A model generated the notes under the pieces. That model was not told where the DNA came from, searched no databases, and saw only the letters and a program-made list of their open reading frames with translations. A stretch of 64,000 bases of DNA from Nymphaea colorata (taxonomy: Eukaryota > Streptophyta > Magnoliopsida > Nymphaeales > Nymphaeaceae), in the NCBI RefSeq assembly GCF_008831285.2, contig NC_045144.1:21779716-21843715 (forward strand). The letters are read 5' to 3'. A program made the translations under genes and the position numbers. Shown here piece after piece: positions 33,260 to 45,860 of this stretch (the stretch's first letter is position 1; the number at the start of each line of letters is the position of its first letter).

Positions 33260-35356
33260 GTGACATGCACTACTTGGGCATATTTCGGATAAGAACATGA
33301 AGATGCGGATTCCTAATATCGTCATAGATAGACACTCTTGTGATGCTTGCGAATTTTCAAAGTCAACTAGGTTGCCATTTCAATCATGCACTGATTTCTT
33401 TGAACTAGTGCACTCTGACGTGTGGGGACCAGCCCTAGTAGAATCCTATACGGATACAGGTACTATGTGTCTTTCATTGAAGATAAATCTCGTATGTCAT
33501 GGATATATTTCCTTAGAAATAAAAGTGAAGTTGTTAGGATTTTTCAAGATTACTACAATGTAGTATACACTCAGTATGGAGCAAAAATTAAGAAACTCCG
33601 GTCTGATAATAGGTGGGAATATGTGAACCAACAATTTGAAGAATTTATGAACGAAAAGGGAATACAACCACAACTTACGTGCTCTGGCACTCCCCTACAA
33701 AATGGAGTTTCAAGAAGAAAAAATAGACAACTTCTTACAATTGCCTGTGCTCTTATGATCCATATGAACATCCCTCAGATTTTTTGGGCCGAAGCAGTAG
33801 GTACTGCATGTTATCTTGCTAATAGAGTGCCAAATTTCAATATTGAAAATCAAGTTCCTCTTGAAGTTTTGCTTCAAAAAACGAATTCTATTAGACATTA
33901 AGAATTTGTGGGTGCAAATGTTTTGTGCACATACAAGAGAGTTTCCAGAACAAACTTGAAAAACGAGCTTTGAAATGCGTCTTTCTTGGATAGTCAAGCA
34001 AAAAAAGGGGTTACAAATATTTTGATCCAAGATCAAGAAAGTTCTTTGTGACTCGGGATGTAAAATTTTTTTAGAATGAACCATTCTATGAGGCACCGAG
34101 TTAGGGGGGAGACTCAATGTTCCTTGGATGATCCCACTGCTATTGCTTCTCTATCTCTTCCTCTTGTTGATGTGCTCCAAAATACTACTATCCAAACCAA
34201 AAACGAAAACCAGCACCCTAGCAAACCTCCCTCTTTAAGCAAACATCCCTTTATAGAAAACCAAGATAGAAACCCTCTAGACCAAACCATTTGAACCAAG
34301 TCAAATGATTCAACCAATCCTTGAAGATCAACTCGTCCTTCTAGGCCACCATCAAAACTAAAAGATTTCTATACCTACTTATCAACCTGACACAATCACT
34401 CTATAGATTATTACATTACCCTTGATACCTTATCTAAACCCTACAAATCATATGTACTCAATACCTATTCCATTGTGAACCAAAAAACTATGAGGAAGCA
34501 AGCAAAAGTTCAAACTAGCAGATAGCTATGCAAGAAGAACTGTCCGCATTGAAGAAAACCAAACTTGGGATTTAGTTCCGCTGCCCAAAGGGAAGAAAGT
34601 CGTCGGATGTAAGTGGGTATACAAGTTAAAATACCATAATGATGAAACCATCAAACGATATAAAGCTCGTCTTGTTGCTAAAGGCTTTACTCAAACAGTG
34701 GGAGTAGACTATAATGAAACATTTGTTCTAGTCGCCAAGATGAATACAATAAGGATTCTCCTTTCAATAGCATCAATCAATCAGTAGCATCAATCAATCG
34801 GTGGAAACTAGCCCAACTTGATATCAAGAATGCCTTCCTTCATCGAGAACTCAATGAAGAAGTGTACATGGAAGTTCCTCAAAACGTAAAACATGAGAAA
34901 GGGTATGTGTTCAAACTAAAAAGAGCACTTTATGGCCTTAAACAGTCCCCCCGAGCATGGTTTTCTCACCTAAGTGAAGCATTGATTAAACTTGGTTTTA
35001 AGTGAAACAATGCTGACTATACAATGTTTGTCGTTATCCGGTCTTCAAAGATAACAATTTTACTTGTATATGTAGATGATATTATATTGACAGGTGATGA
35101 CAAAGAGTTCATGGTGCAAGTCAAAGTTTGCCTCAATCAGCAATTTGAGATCAAAGATCTTAGGATCCTATGGTATTTTTTGGGTATAGAAGTGGCGCAT
35201 TCCGAACATGAAGTTTTCATATGCCAAAAAAAATATACTCTTGACCTTTTGAAGGAGACCGAGTGCTTGGGCACCAAGGCTGTAGACACTCCCCTTGAAA
35301 TGAACTATAAACTGAAGAAAGAAGAAGGAGAAGAGATTGAGAACATTCAAAGTTCA
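33260..35356 (+). repeat. 2.1-kb duplicate of the interior of E4, without LTRs
   Basis: 33260-35356 matches 25712-27806 almost base for base (about 1 percent difference by eye, two bases of indel), including the same stops and the same duplicated CATCAATCAATC segment. It covers pre-integrase, integrase and most of RT, with YVDD near 35070. At the left join both parents share ATATCAA. At 35356 the copy ends in AAAGTT and unrelated sequence follows. One extra stop (TGG to TGA) is seen at about 35004. Confidence 0.92.
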
Positions 35357-36877
35357 AACTCATGCAATAGTCTAAGCTAAGTCCCTAAGGCCATGTTAGA
35401 AGGTTCTTTTTGAAAATGTTTTGGAAAATATGATTTATATAAGCATAGAATGTTATTATTTGGTTTGTTGTAAGGGATATATTTCTTCCACCGTTAGGTA
35501 TGGAAGAAAACAAGCAACATAACGAGGCACTCGTTAGGGTTCCTAATGTGATGATTAAGAAGGAAACTAGCGCAAAATGATATGAAAATGCATATTAACA
35601 TGTACATTTTCGTGAGGGTTTATCCTGGGTTGGACAAGTCCCAACCTCAAAAATTAATATGAAAATAAAGAGTCCCCAAACCACACTCTTATTCCCGACA
35701 TGCATTCACATGTAAGTAAAGAACCAAGCAACTATGCATGCATAATATATAGATAACTTTCAAGGAAGGAAAGAAAGAAAGAGGATGATGGAAAAAGCAA
35801 AGTTCAATTAGGAGGGAAGACATGATGTAACTATGAATTGATATACCACCTCATCTTCTCATGTTCCCGGTGCACTTGAGTATAGCCTCTTGACTCTAAA
35901 ATAGAGATTGAGAGCTATCTCTTTTGACCATGGAGAAATGAGGAAGAGAGAAAAATAAGAGGAAACAAAAGAACAATAAGAATGTATTCATGAAAAGAAA
36001 TAACATGATTAAAATGAAAGATCATCTCATCTTTCCATGTTTCCGGTGTACTTGAGCATAGCCTCTTGTCTCTAAAAAGAGATTGATGGCTATCTCCTTT
36101 GGTCATGAGAAGAAAAAAAAAAAAAAAAAAAAAAAGTAACAAGAACAAGACTATATTGAAGAAATGAAATAACAATAACAACAAAAATATATTCATTAAG
36201 GAAAAGAATAACAACAACAAGAAGAAATGAAATAACAATAACAACAAAAATATATTCATTAAGGAAAAAAATAACAGCAACAAGAATATATTGAAGAGAA
36301 GAAAGAGCAAGAAGATATTGATAAAGAGAAAGAACAAGAACAACAAGAATACTTGAAAGAGCATGATTTAATCATAAAATAAAATATCATCTCATCTTCT
36401 CATGCTCCCGGTGCATTTGAGCATAGCCTATTGTCTCTAAAAAGAGGTTGAGTACTATCTCCTTTGGCCATGGGGAGATGAAGATGTGAATAGAAAATGA
36501 AAACAACAACAAGACTATATTTAAGAAAAAGAAATAACATAATAATAAAAATATTAATGAAAAGAAAGAAGAGAGAAATGAGAGGGATGAAGATTACATA
36601 CCTCTAATGGTAAATGACCTAAGAAAGATGAACACCTTCACTTGAAGATCTCCTTTTGAATGAAGCTCCAAGAGTGCTTGCTCTAAGTTGGAGAAGGAAA
36701 TGGAAAGAGGAAGAGGGAGAGAGAGAGAGCTCAAGAGAAACTCTAAGTCTTCAAGTGAGAATACACTAGAGTTTCTCCCAAGGATCAATCTTGCCCAAGA
36801 GGGAGGATATGGGGGGGTATTTATAGAGGATTTTGGAGCCAAAACCCAAAATTTGAATTTTTTTTGACCTAAATAGA

Positions 36878-37360
36878 CTAAAATCACCCTTTAAAAAGAG
36901 ATTTTTTTGGCCAAAAGGAAGGGCAAATGAGTCTTGTCCACCCAAAAAGACTAAAACTACCCTCTAAAAGGATGTTTTTTGGTCAAAAGGAGGGGTAAAT
37001 TGGTCTTGTTTACCAAAAAGACTAAAATCACCCTCTAAAAGGATGTTTTTTGGTCAAAAGGAGGGGTAAATTGGTCTTGTTTACCAAAAAGACTAAAATC
37101 ACCCTCTAAAAGGAGGTTTTTTGGTCAAAAAGAGGGGCAAATCGGTCTTGTTTAAAAAAAAAACTAAAATCACCCTCTAAAATGAGGTTTTTTGGACAAA
37201 AGGGGGGGCAAATCGGTCTTGTTTAAAAAAAGACTAAAATCACCCTCTAAAAGGAGGTTTTTGGTCAAAAGGATGGGCAAATCGGTCTTGTTTGCCAAAA
37301 AAGACTAAAATCACCCTCTAAAAGAAGGTTTTTGGTCAAAAGAAAGGACAAATTAGTCTT
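36878..37360. repeat. Tandem array, seven copies of about 71 bp, in the Tat LTR U3
   Basis: ACTAAAATCACCCTCTAAAA (or a variant) recurs at 36878, 36950, 37021, 37092, 37163, 37233 and 37303, with GGTTTTTTGGTCAAAAGG and GGTCTTGTTT in each unit. It lies upstream of the TATA-like box on the transcribed strand. Confidence 0.9.
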
Positions 37361-37390
37361 AAATGATTGATTTGGATCTGAACTTGGGTT

Positions 37391-37576
37391 TTGGATCTAA
37401 AAGTAGTATTTTGGATTTAATTTGGATCTGAAAGTTCTATTTTGGATTTAATTTGGATCTGAGAGTAGTATTTTGGATTTAATTTGGATCTGAAAGTAGT
37501 ATTTTGGATTTACTTTGGATCTAAGAGTAGTATTTTGGATTTAATTTGGATCTGAAAGTTGTATTTTAGAAATCTT
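37391..37576. repeat. Tandem array, six copies of 31 bp, in the Tat LTR U3
   Basis: TTGGATCTGAAAGTAGTATT-type units begin at 37391, 37422, 37453, 37484, 37515 and 37546. It is unrelated to the neighbouring 71-bp array. Confidence 0.9.
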
Positions 37577-37645
37577 GTGCCTAAATTTGAATTTCGCACT
37601 TGGATAAAACATCATAGTCCTTTAGAAAAATTTGGGGTGATTACA

Positions 37646-37658
37646 GATGCCCCTCTTT
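37646..37658 (-). other. Tat polypurine tract
   Basis: The minus strand reads AAAGAGGGGCATC, immediately before the LTR start TGTAATCACC. Confidence 0.75.
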
Positions 37659-37743
37659 GTTAATAAGCCGGTGTTAGCCGTGCTTAGTGACAAAGATAAA
37701 CGCCACAAATTTTTCAAACAAGACATTTTCATAGAGATGTTTC

Positions 37744-38040
37744 AGGCTTTACCCCTTACCTGAATGGGTTGTTTGAGCTTAAATTGCAGGTTTAACCCCT
37801 TACCTGCATGGGTTTGCCGATTTCAAATTCAGGTTTAACCCCCTGAATGGGTTGCCTTGACTTGCATCACAAGTTGAACCCTTTAACTGTGTAGGTTGCT
37901 TTGGCTTGTAGCACAGGTTTACCCCTTTGCCTGCATGGGTTGCTTTGGCTAGCATTGTAGGTTTAACCCCTTGCCTGCATGGGTTGCCCTCATATTGCAG
38001 GTTTAACCCTTTACCTGCACGGGTTGCTCTCAAGACCTGA
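37744..38040. repeat. Tandem array, about seven copies of 40-46 bp, in the Tat 3' UTR
   Basis: AGGTTTAACCCCTTGCCTGC followed by ATGGGTTGC recurs with variation. The array sits between the pol stop at 38166 and the purine tract, the 3' UTR position known to be hypervariable and repeat-bearing in Tat elements. Confidence 0.88.
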
Positions 38041-38165
38041 GCAATAAAAAAATAAAAATGCCCCAGTGTAATTGTCATGTTTTAGAACTGGGAAGAATCT
38101 AGATTGAATAGTCGATGTGGAAACACAAATGTTTTGACATTGATTGGAAAATGAATACAAGAGAA

Positions 38166-41100
38166 CTAGACATAAAATTTCTTGAGGTGAAGGGCATTAA
38201 CAGGATCGGCAAGTTTCACCCCATCAGCATCAATTAGTCGGTCTGAATTGTGGGGCAAAGCTTCCTTAATGACATATGGGCCTTCCCAATTTGGTGCCCA
38301 CTTGCCCCGTGGTCGTCCTCTCAGGCTGCAGATCGTAGGACCGAATCATTCACTTTGAACTGTCTCTCGATAACTGACTTGGCAAATTGTCTGGCTACCC
38401 TTTGGCGATAAGCGTCAGCATGTTCAGCCGCTTTTAGCCTCTTTTCATCTAGCAAATCGAGTTGCATTAGCCTTTTTTGTTGATATTGAGTAAGAGGGAG
38501 CTCTATGAGATAAGCGACCTTCAAAGCAGGTTTCAACACATGTAATGGTAGAACCACTTCTGTTCCATAGACTAGCTCTGCTGGAGTGGCATTTGTTGGA
38601 GTTCTCATAGTGGTACGATATGCCCATAGAGCGTTGTGCATCTTTTCATGCCAATCTCTTCCGGTTTCTACTGTCCGTTCCAAGATGCGGATCAAGATCT
38701 TGTTGGTAGCCTCTGCTTGTCCATTGCCTTGGGGATAATAAGGAGCTGAAAAATGATGCATGATGTGGTACTTGCTGCACAATTGCCTCATCTTTTCATT
38801 CTTGAAATGAGTTCCGTTGTCTAATACTATATCATGAGGGACTCCAAATCTACAAAGAAGATTTTTGTGAATGAAGGACACTACATGACGTCCTTCCACT
38901 GTTCTGAGTGTGACAACTTCTACCCACTTGGTAAAATAATCCGTTGCAGCAAGAAAATACTTATGGCCGTTAGAAGCTGCAGGGGATATCGGTCTGACTA
39001 CGTCAAAGGCCCACATTGAAAACGGCCAAGGAGATGTCACAGAATGCAAGTGAGAGGCTGGGGCATGAATTATTGGAGCATGCAGTTGACATTCTTTGCA
39101 TCTTTTGACAAATTGGTGACAATCTTTTTGCATGGTAGGCCAATAATACCCTGCTCGAATTATTTGTTTGGTGAGGGTTTGGTAACCAACATGGCCTCCA
39201 CAATCTCCTCGATGTGATTCTTCGATTACTTTCTTTGCCTCATATTCATCAAGGCACCGAGAGTATTCAGTGCTAAATCCACGTCTGTATAATACCCCTG
39301 CAAGGATAAAGTACCTTGCTGACATACGTTGTATTGCTTTTTGTTCATTTTTAGACATTTCAGTCGGGAATTCTCCGCGTTCAATGTACCTTTTGATGTC
39401 ATGGTACCAAGGCGTATTCTCCCCTTGGATATGATGAACATGCGCCATCGTTTCAAAAGCAGGGTGTTCTAAACATCCAATCTCAAAAGAACGGATTGCT
39501 TCATTGGTTCGAAAAGTGATGGTCGATCCTAAGCTCGCGAGGCCATCTGCAATAGGGTTACCTTCTCTCTTTATGTGAGCCAATTGTACTTCTTCGAATT
39601 GACAGATTAAGGAGGTAGCAATTTCTTGATATGGCACCAACTTTTCATCTTTGACTTGCCATTCTCCATTCACTTGATTTATAATAAGCTGAGAGTCGCC
39701 GAAGGCATTCACTCTTTTCACTTGAAAACTCAATAAAGAACGAAGTCCTTGTATGAGGGCTTCATATTCAGCCATGTTATGGGTACATGGAAAATCAAGT
39801 TTCAAAGAGTACGGGATCATTTCGCTTTCTGGAGTGATGAGTAAGATGCCTATGCCTGCTCCCATCACATTTCTGGACCCGTCAAAGTACATCTTCCATG
39901 TCGGAACCGTTTCCAATCTTAGTACATGTTCATCTGGAAACTCATCATTTGTTCTGATTTCTTCGTACTGAGGGAAGTCTGCTAACTGATCCACAATTGT
40001 TTGTCCTTTGATTGACTTTTGAGACACATATTCAAGATCATATTGCATCAACAGAACTTGTCATTTTGCGATACGCCCATTAAGGAATGGTTGTTCCAAG
40101 ATGTACTTGAGAGGATTTAGTTTGGAGAGTATATTGACCTCACAAGCTAATAAATAATGTCTCAACTTCTGACACATCCAAACCAATGTCAGACAAGTTT
40201 TCTCTATTGGAGAGTACTTCTTTTCGTACTGAACAAAAGTCTTGCTAATGTAATAGATTGCATATTCAATGCGACTTCCTTCCTCATATTGTGCCAAAAA
40301 GCCGCCACATGCTGACTCATTCACTGTGATGTAAAGCAGCAATGGTCTACCCAACGTTGGTGGTTTTAGAATTGGTGGATTTAGAAGGTATTTCTTGATC
40401 CTTTCGAATGACTGTTGGCATTCAAAACCCCATTCAAACTTGACACCTTTTCTCAGTAGCTGGTTGAATGGCTCGCATCTCATGGCCAGATTGGGAATGA
40501 ATCGTCTGATGGATTGGATTCGTCCTTGCAAGCTTCGTAACTCCTTGATATTGGTAGGTGGTGGCATATCGATTATTGCCTTAGCTTTTGTAAGATCCAT
40601 TTCAATTCCCTTCTTACTGACCATGAAACCCAACAGTTTGCCTGACTCAACCCCGAACACACATTTTTGAGGATTCAGGCGAAGCTTGTACTGTAAAAGC
40701 CTCTCGAATACTTGGGCAAGAGTTTCAATGTGATCTTCTCTTGTCTTGGATTTGATCAATATGTCATCGATATATGTATCCATGATTTTATGCATTTGGT
40801 CATGGAAGATGGCAGCCATAGCTCTTTGATAGGTTGCTCCAGCATTCTTCAACCCAAATGGCATTACCGTGTAACAAAATGTACCCCAGGGTGTAGTAAA
40901 AGCGGTCTTAGGTTGATCTTTGACTGCTAATTTGATTTGATTATATCCCGAATATCCATCCATGAAAGAAAACATTGCATGGCCTGCAGTACTATCTACC
41001 AATAGATCAATGTTTGGAAGAGGATAATCATCCTTCGGTGTGGCTTTGTTCAAGTCTCGAAAGTCGATGCACAACCTAACTTTGCCATTTTTCTTGGGGA

Positions 41101-41521
41101 CCACCACGATGTTCGCCAACCATTCGGGGTAATCGATGGCACGAATGAATTTTGCCTTTAGCAAGTCCTCTAGTCCTTCTTTTACAGGGCCTTCTAGTCG
41201 AGGGTCAAGCTTGCGTAATTTTTGCTTAATCGGCTTGCAATTAGGATTTAAGGGCAAACAATGTTCGACCAATTGGGGGTCTAAGCCTGGCATATCTTCA
41301 TAAGTCCAAGCAAAAGCTTCTTGGTTACTTATAAGAAAGTCCATCAATCTTTCCTTCTCATTCACTAACAAACTGGTGCCAATTTGAAGAATTTTAGGAT
41401 CTTCACTGGTTCCAATATTAATTTCTTCAATTGGATCATTCACCAAAGATGAGGGATGTTCTTGTTTCTGAATCTGAGTGAATTCTGGTAATTCTGACTC
41501 GGGTATTGCCATAGGTTCCAT
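38166..41521 (-). pseudogene. Tat pol: RT, RNase H, archaeal-type RNase H, integrase
   Basis: RT contains FMDGYSGYNQI and YIDD (40763-40774). RNase H 1 reads YYISKTFVQYEKKYSP and ends at GRIAK, where a TGA at about 40061 replaces an expected Trp; the next part is in the same frame. The second RNase H shows DGSRN, AEYEALI and GDSQLII (D, E, D), of archaeal type. Integrase follows with an H-H-C-C zinc region (HRGDCGGHVG, CKECQLHA), then VLDNGTHF and GQAEATNK. A frameshift near 38330 separates the C-terminal KWAPNWEGPYVI to a stop at 38166. Apart from this stop and frameshift the pol is well preserved. Confidence 0.9.
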
Positions 41522-41839
41522 TTCACTGACTGCTTGTTCGATAAATGCTTTCTAGGGGGACTTTCATGGAAAAATAATAAACTGAGACATATTGAGTTGT
41601 GACATCCTGTAAAGAGGATAAAGGAAAGAGTTGGACGAAATTGACAACAAAAAAATTACTTGCATTTGCATATATAAAAAAAAAAGGTTCTTAGTTCATA
41701 GAATGGGTTCTCTCATGAGACGAGACAAAAAGATGTTCAAAATAACAAAATTCATGGGAGGATTTTGAAACAAAAGTGAATACTATTAGCCCCCAAGATC
41801 TTCTTCAAATTCCTTCATGATATCCCAGTCCTCTCATGT

Positions 41840-42573
41840 TCATCTGAAAAGAGATGCTAATCGGTTGCAAGATGCCATCTTCATTTTTCCCAAGGCCAGC
41901 AGAAGCAACTGAAAACGCTTGGGGTTTTTCATGAAATGAACATACAATAGGTGTTTTTGGTAACTTTCACAATTGCTTGAAATAGTATAAGCATTCCCAG
42001 ATGGTTCCTCTATCTCCATGCTCTGCATCCATTCTTCCAAAGGTCTGTCCTTTGTTGTTCTTATGCTCGGTCCATCTACCGGATCAATTGGCCTAGGGAG
42101 CATAGGTTTCATTAACCTCTTGACCGGATCCTCAGCACGGACAGTGATGACTGATGGACCAAAATTCCATTTCATGCATTGATGAAGAGTGGATGGGATC
42201 CCTCGTACTTGATGGATCCAAGGTCGTCCCAAAAGCAGGTTGTATGATGGTGGTACATCTACCACATGAAATACAATACAATGGCTAGTATTTTCAATGA
42301 TCACATTCATGTCGAGGGTACCTTTGCTGTTCATGCCTCGGCCATCGTATCCGTAGATCTTGGTATTATCAGAACAATATTTGTTTTCACGAAACCCCAA
42401 TGTTTTAGCCGTGAGATCAGGACAAATATTCAAACCACTTCCTCCATCAATCAAAACATGTGGCACCGTCATCCCATTGACCTGAACAACGATGTAAAGA
42501 GCATCTTCATGGAAATATCCCCATTTTGAGAGGTCTTTTTCTGAGAAGGTAATTGACTGATTTTTAGAAGCTT
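41840..42573 (-). pseudogene. Tat gag-pro: protease part, cut by the assembly gap
   Basis: Minus strand: the catalytic motif VLIDGGSGLNI (a D-G-G-S variant of D-S/T-G) lies near 42440 and NLLLGRPWIH near 42230. It continues upstream in frame to the N gap. Its open frame ends at 41840. In some Tat/Ogre elements a spliced intron separates pro from RT, so the 41522-41839 spacer could be such an intron, but I see no convincing splice sites. Confidence 0.8.
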
Positions 42574-42673
42574 NNNNNNNNNNNNNNNNNNNNNNNNNNN
42601 NNNNNNNNNNNNNNNNNNNNNNNNNNNNNNNNNNNNNNNNNNNNNNNNNNNNNNNNNNNNNNNNNNNNNNNNN
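42574..42673. other. Assembly gap, 100 N
   Basis: Exactly 100 N bases, the usual placeholder for a gap of unknown size. Tat coding sequence runs up to its left side and unrelated AT-rich sequence follows on the right, so the missing 5' part of the Tat element (gag and 5' LTR) may be lost here. Confidence 0.98.
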
Positions 42674-42705
42674 TCAATAATTATAATAAGAGTCACCTAC
42701 CAACC

Positions 42706-42747
<42 letters not shown>

Positions 42748-43576
42748 AAACAAGTATATATATATATATATATAATAACAAGTAGGAATTTCTTTTTTCT
42801 TTCTTGATGCATTGGTGCTGCTTGTACACTGCGTTATCAAAATTGAATTGGGAGGTGATTTTTTTCAACCTATTCTCAATTTTGCATTTTCTTTGAAGAA
42901 CTTTCTAACATTAGTACATATGTCTAACTGTTTTGTGTACATCAAAATTGCCCCACAAATGAATGCAAGGCTCCTATCTTAGGGCCGTAATACGTACATG
43001 TCTTTTTCTTCTGCCCCAAGACCAAGTCAAGATCCTGACTGATCAATTCAATTCACGACAGTCGACATCAAAATCAAGTGATTGTTATTTAGAGGTTATC
43101 TGTTACAGTACATGCCCTGGCCCATTTCGATAGAGAAAGAAACCAACAAAAAAAAAAATCGAAATTTTCATGAGATTTTCTGCAATTATTTGCAAGTGAA
43201 ATTTGTCTTTTTTGGAGGATCCATACAAAAAACTCAATGCGAATTTCGGGTTTGATCTCTTCCAGAGCTTCACTAATCCTTCAATGAGAGCCGGATGAAA
43301 ATTTATAATTCATGTTGGAGTAAATAAGTAAAGGTGTACCACCTTGCATATGCGTGAAGATGACTTAATATATATTTGATCATCTAAATCACGGTGCCAG
43401 AACTCCTATGCTACTAGTTGTTTTGGTTCTTATTAAGGCACATATGCATGAACTGAAAACTTAATCAGATTAATTCTTCTTGAACGGAACTGAACCTACA
43501 TAGATGTGAACTGAGGTCTGATATCTTTGGCTGTTATCTAATTTGAACTAGTATTGTTTCAGTAGAGTTTATTTCA

Positions 43577-43652
43577 ATATATATATATATATATATATAT
43601 TTTATATTTATATTATATATTATATATATTATATATATATATATATTATATA
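43577..43652. repeat. (TA)n microsatellite, interrupted
   Basis: AT and TAT runs over about 75 bp. Confidence 0.9.
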
Positions 43653-44343
43653 GTTGACACAGTACAGTTTATTTCATAAAAACTTACATATTGGCCTTTA
43701 GCTTAGGAGGTCATCTTGAATGCCTATAGGTTGAAGAAGCAGCACAGGTATACATGAAGAGCTTTGACAGTTAACCAGTCCTACAAAGGTTGCAAAGCAA
43801 GACAAGTTTTTTGTAAAAGGAAAAAAAGAAGAGTGAAACTGCACGACCTGAAGGCAAAATAGATTCTATCTGGGGATGCTGCTGGTTCAAGTAAATACTA
43901 CGTTATTTATTTATATTTATATTTATTGTGTGTGTGTGTGTGTGTTTGTGCGGGTGGTGGGTGTGTGTTGGGGCAGGGGGGGGGGGGGGCGTAAATGGCA
44001 GACCACTTACGTAAAAGACAAAAACTCCCTAAAATTAATTGTGAAAACAATTGTTTTAATATAACCTTTTAGATATATGACAGCCATATATTAAGTTAGT
44101 CATTTTTTTTTACTTTAATAATGTTGTTTATAATAAAAAATGAATGGCTTTCATACATCAAAAATTTAATTGTAGAAAAATTAATTTTTTATAAGGATAA
44201 CTGGAGCTTAAACACAATTTATATTAAGTTAGTGTATATAAATATACTAAGTGGTTCACATGTTGTTTAAAATACTTTCTAACAAAAATTTGAGGGATCT
44301 AGGTTTTGTCCCTTTCCTTAAGTAGTTTGGTATTTACCGGTGT

Positions 44344-44344
<1 letters not shown>

Positions 44345-44389
<45 letters not shown>

Positions 44390-44401
44390 TGTGTGTGTGT
44401 G
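44345..44401. repeat. (GT)n microsatellite
   Basis: About 28 GT units with one GTAT interruption. Confidence 0.95.
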
Positions 44402-44919
44402 GGTATGTTGGTAGATCTCAAACAACTAGGCCAGGAACAAAACCAGACCACTCAAAATCTATTGTTCAAGCATTTTTTTTTGTATAATCCAATTGTATAA
44501 ATATCATCTTAGGACTGTCTTGATGAGAATCATACACTAAATCGGTTTTCAGTTTAACATGTTTCTATTGCTATAAAAAAAATGAACTTCTCGACTGATT
44601 TCAAATCGTATAAAAATCAGTGATTTCCTTACAAACAACTTTAACTATGTCATATTGCATGTTCGTTTAAACTATTTTCTTATAAGAATTTAAGAGATTT
44701 GGTTTTGTCTTATGTGATTTGAGATATACCAAATTATATATATATACAGAGACAGGAAAATTGATCAGTGTTCTGGCTATATAGAGTCACTCAGCTCATT
44801 CTCGAGAACCATCTCATCCATTGTAATGAAAGGTTCAACAGATATTTTCATTTGGTTCAGACTTTTTTCTCTTCATTTTCCTCTCAACAGTCCATCATGA
44901 TCATATCGGTGCTTGAAAA

Positions 44920-45860
44920 ATAATGTATAGACCATTATGTCTTTTTTAATCTAAAACGGAAAATACGACATACACTATTGGGGACAAATTTTTTGGTCCA
45001 CTCATAATGTTGTTTTCAATGGTGCACTTCATTCTTTGTGCGAAAAGACCATTTGAAATTATATGTATTTCATGTAAAAGAAGTCATGTTCTACCAGGTC
45101 AAAGAAGCCATGAGGTCGGAATCCAAGAGGACTTGAAGCCAATGATACCAAAAGCCAAAGACTAAGATGTCAATTTCCTTGTTGCTTGCAATTTAATGAA
45201 TAGAATATGATATGCATATATCAGTTAGAAATATCACTTTCTATATTATCTGGCATTAGGTTTACCTCATCCAATCTTATTAGACCTAAGAGATAAAAAG
45301 CTAGTGGTTTAAATTTAGTCAAATTAGTTGAAGAAAAATCATTGTCTACTAAATGCCGAATCGCCACTCCATGTGAGAAAATGCCATTAATTGTATCCCT
45401 TCGCCGTACAAATTGTATCTCCTAGTATTACAGAAAAGGCCATGGGTTCCAAATCCAAGAAGATTTGTAGCAAATGAAATGACACCAAAATAAGCAGGAG
45501 ACTGGGATGTCACCAACGTTCCACAATGCCACTTGCAATTTATTGGATAGAAAATCGTTTTCATCAGCTAGAAAGATCATTTTCTATATTACAGAGCTGG
45601 CTTGAGGTATAAACCCCACCCGTGCATGTTTTTTAAATTTAGTCATCTCAATAAAATATCTACTTGAATAAGAACCTTGAAACCATTAACTTATTTCTAC
45701 TGTCGTGTCAATTATCAAAGGTGTCGACACGTATGTTGTTGTTGTGAGCAAGAAGTACCACAGTTTGTTAATCAAGGTTTACACTTTCTTATATATTGCA
45801 CCAATTTATAGTGCAAGAAAGCAAGTAGATAAAAGAACACCTCAAGCTGTAAAAGATATA
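44920..45860 (+). repeat. Dispersed repeat R1, copy 1 (longest)
   Basis: 44920-45620 aligns with 50735-51440, and its two ends (44925-44970 and about 45670-45850) align in reverse with 53814-54065. Two related modules lie inside, each with CTTGCAATTTA(A/T)TG followed by TTTCTATATTA. No ORF, clear terminal repeats or target duplication was found. It is probably a non-autonomous transposon family, class unknown. Confidence 0.6.

Larger units (their letters stand above)
35357..37645 (-). repeat. Tat 3' LTR (left boundary uncertain), with internal tandem arrays
   Basis: It starts (minus) TGTAATCACCCC directly after the purine tract. A TATAAATA box reads on the minus strand at about 36815-36822, so U3 is roughly 37645-36820 and the transcribed part lies to the left. 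Three copies of a roughly 100-bp unit (CATCTCATCTT, CGGTG, TTGAGCATAGCC) lie near 35846, 36021 and 36381. A run of A and AAC/AAG-rich sequence fills 36110-36350. Confidence 0.65.
35357..42573 (-). mobile_element. Ty3/Gypsy Tat-lineage element, truncated at an assembly gap
   Basis: Minus strand: protease (42470-41840), RT and RNase H (41521-40061), second RNase H and integrase (40051-38166), 3' UTR with tandem repeats, purine tract AAAGAGGGGCATC (37646-37658), then an LTR beginning TGTAATCACCCC at 37645 and continuing left. Gypsy domain order (RT and RNase H before integrase) together with a second, archaeal-type RNase H marks the Tat lineage. The left LTR boundary is not located; gag and the 5' LTR would lie in or beyond the N gap. 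Confidence 0.85.
42674..44919. other. AT-rich intergenic DNA, no gene seen
   Basis: No recognisable coding frame. It contains (TA)n tracts at 42706-42775 and 43577-43652, (GT)n tracts at 43927-43945 and 44345-44401, and a 14-G run near 43976-43989. Confidence 0.5.

Noticed and set aside
36110-36360. Lys/Asn- or Phe/Leu-rich open frame, and possible CRISPR-like spacing of repeats in 35846-36485
   Set aside because: This is A-rich simple sequence and LTR-internal repeats in a plant retroelement; CRISPR arrays are not expected and unit spacing is irregular.
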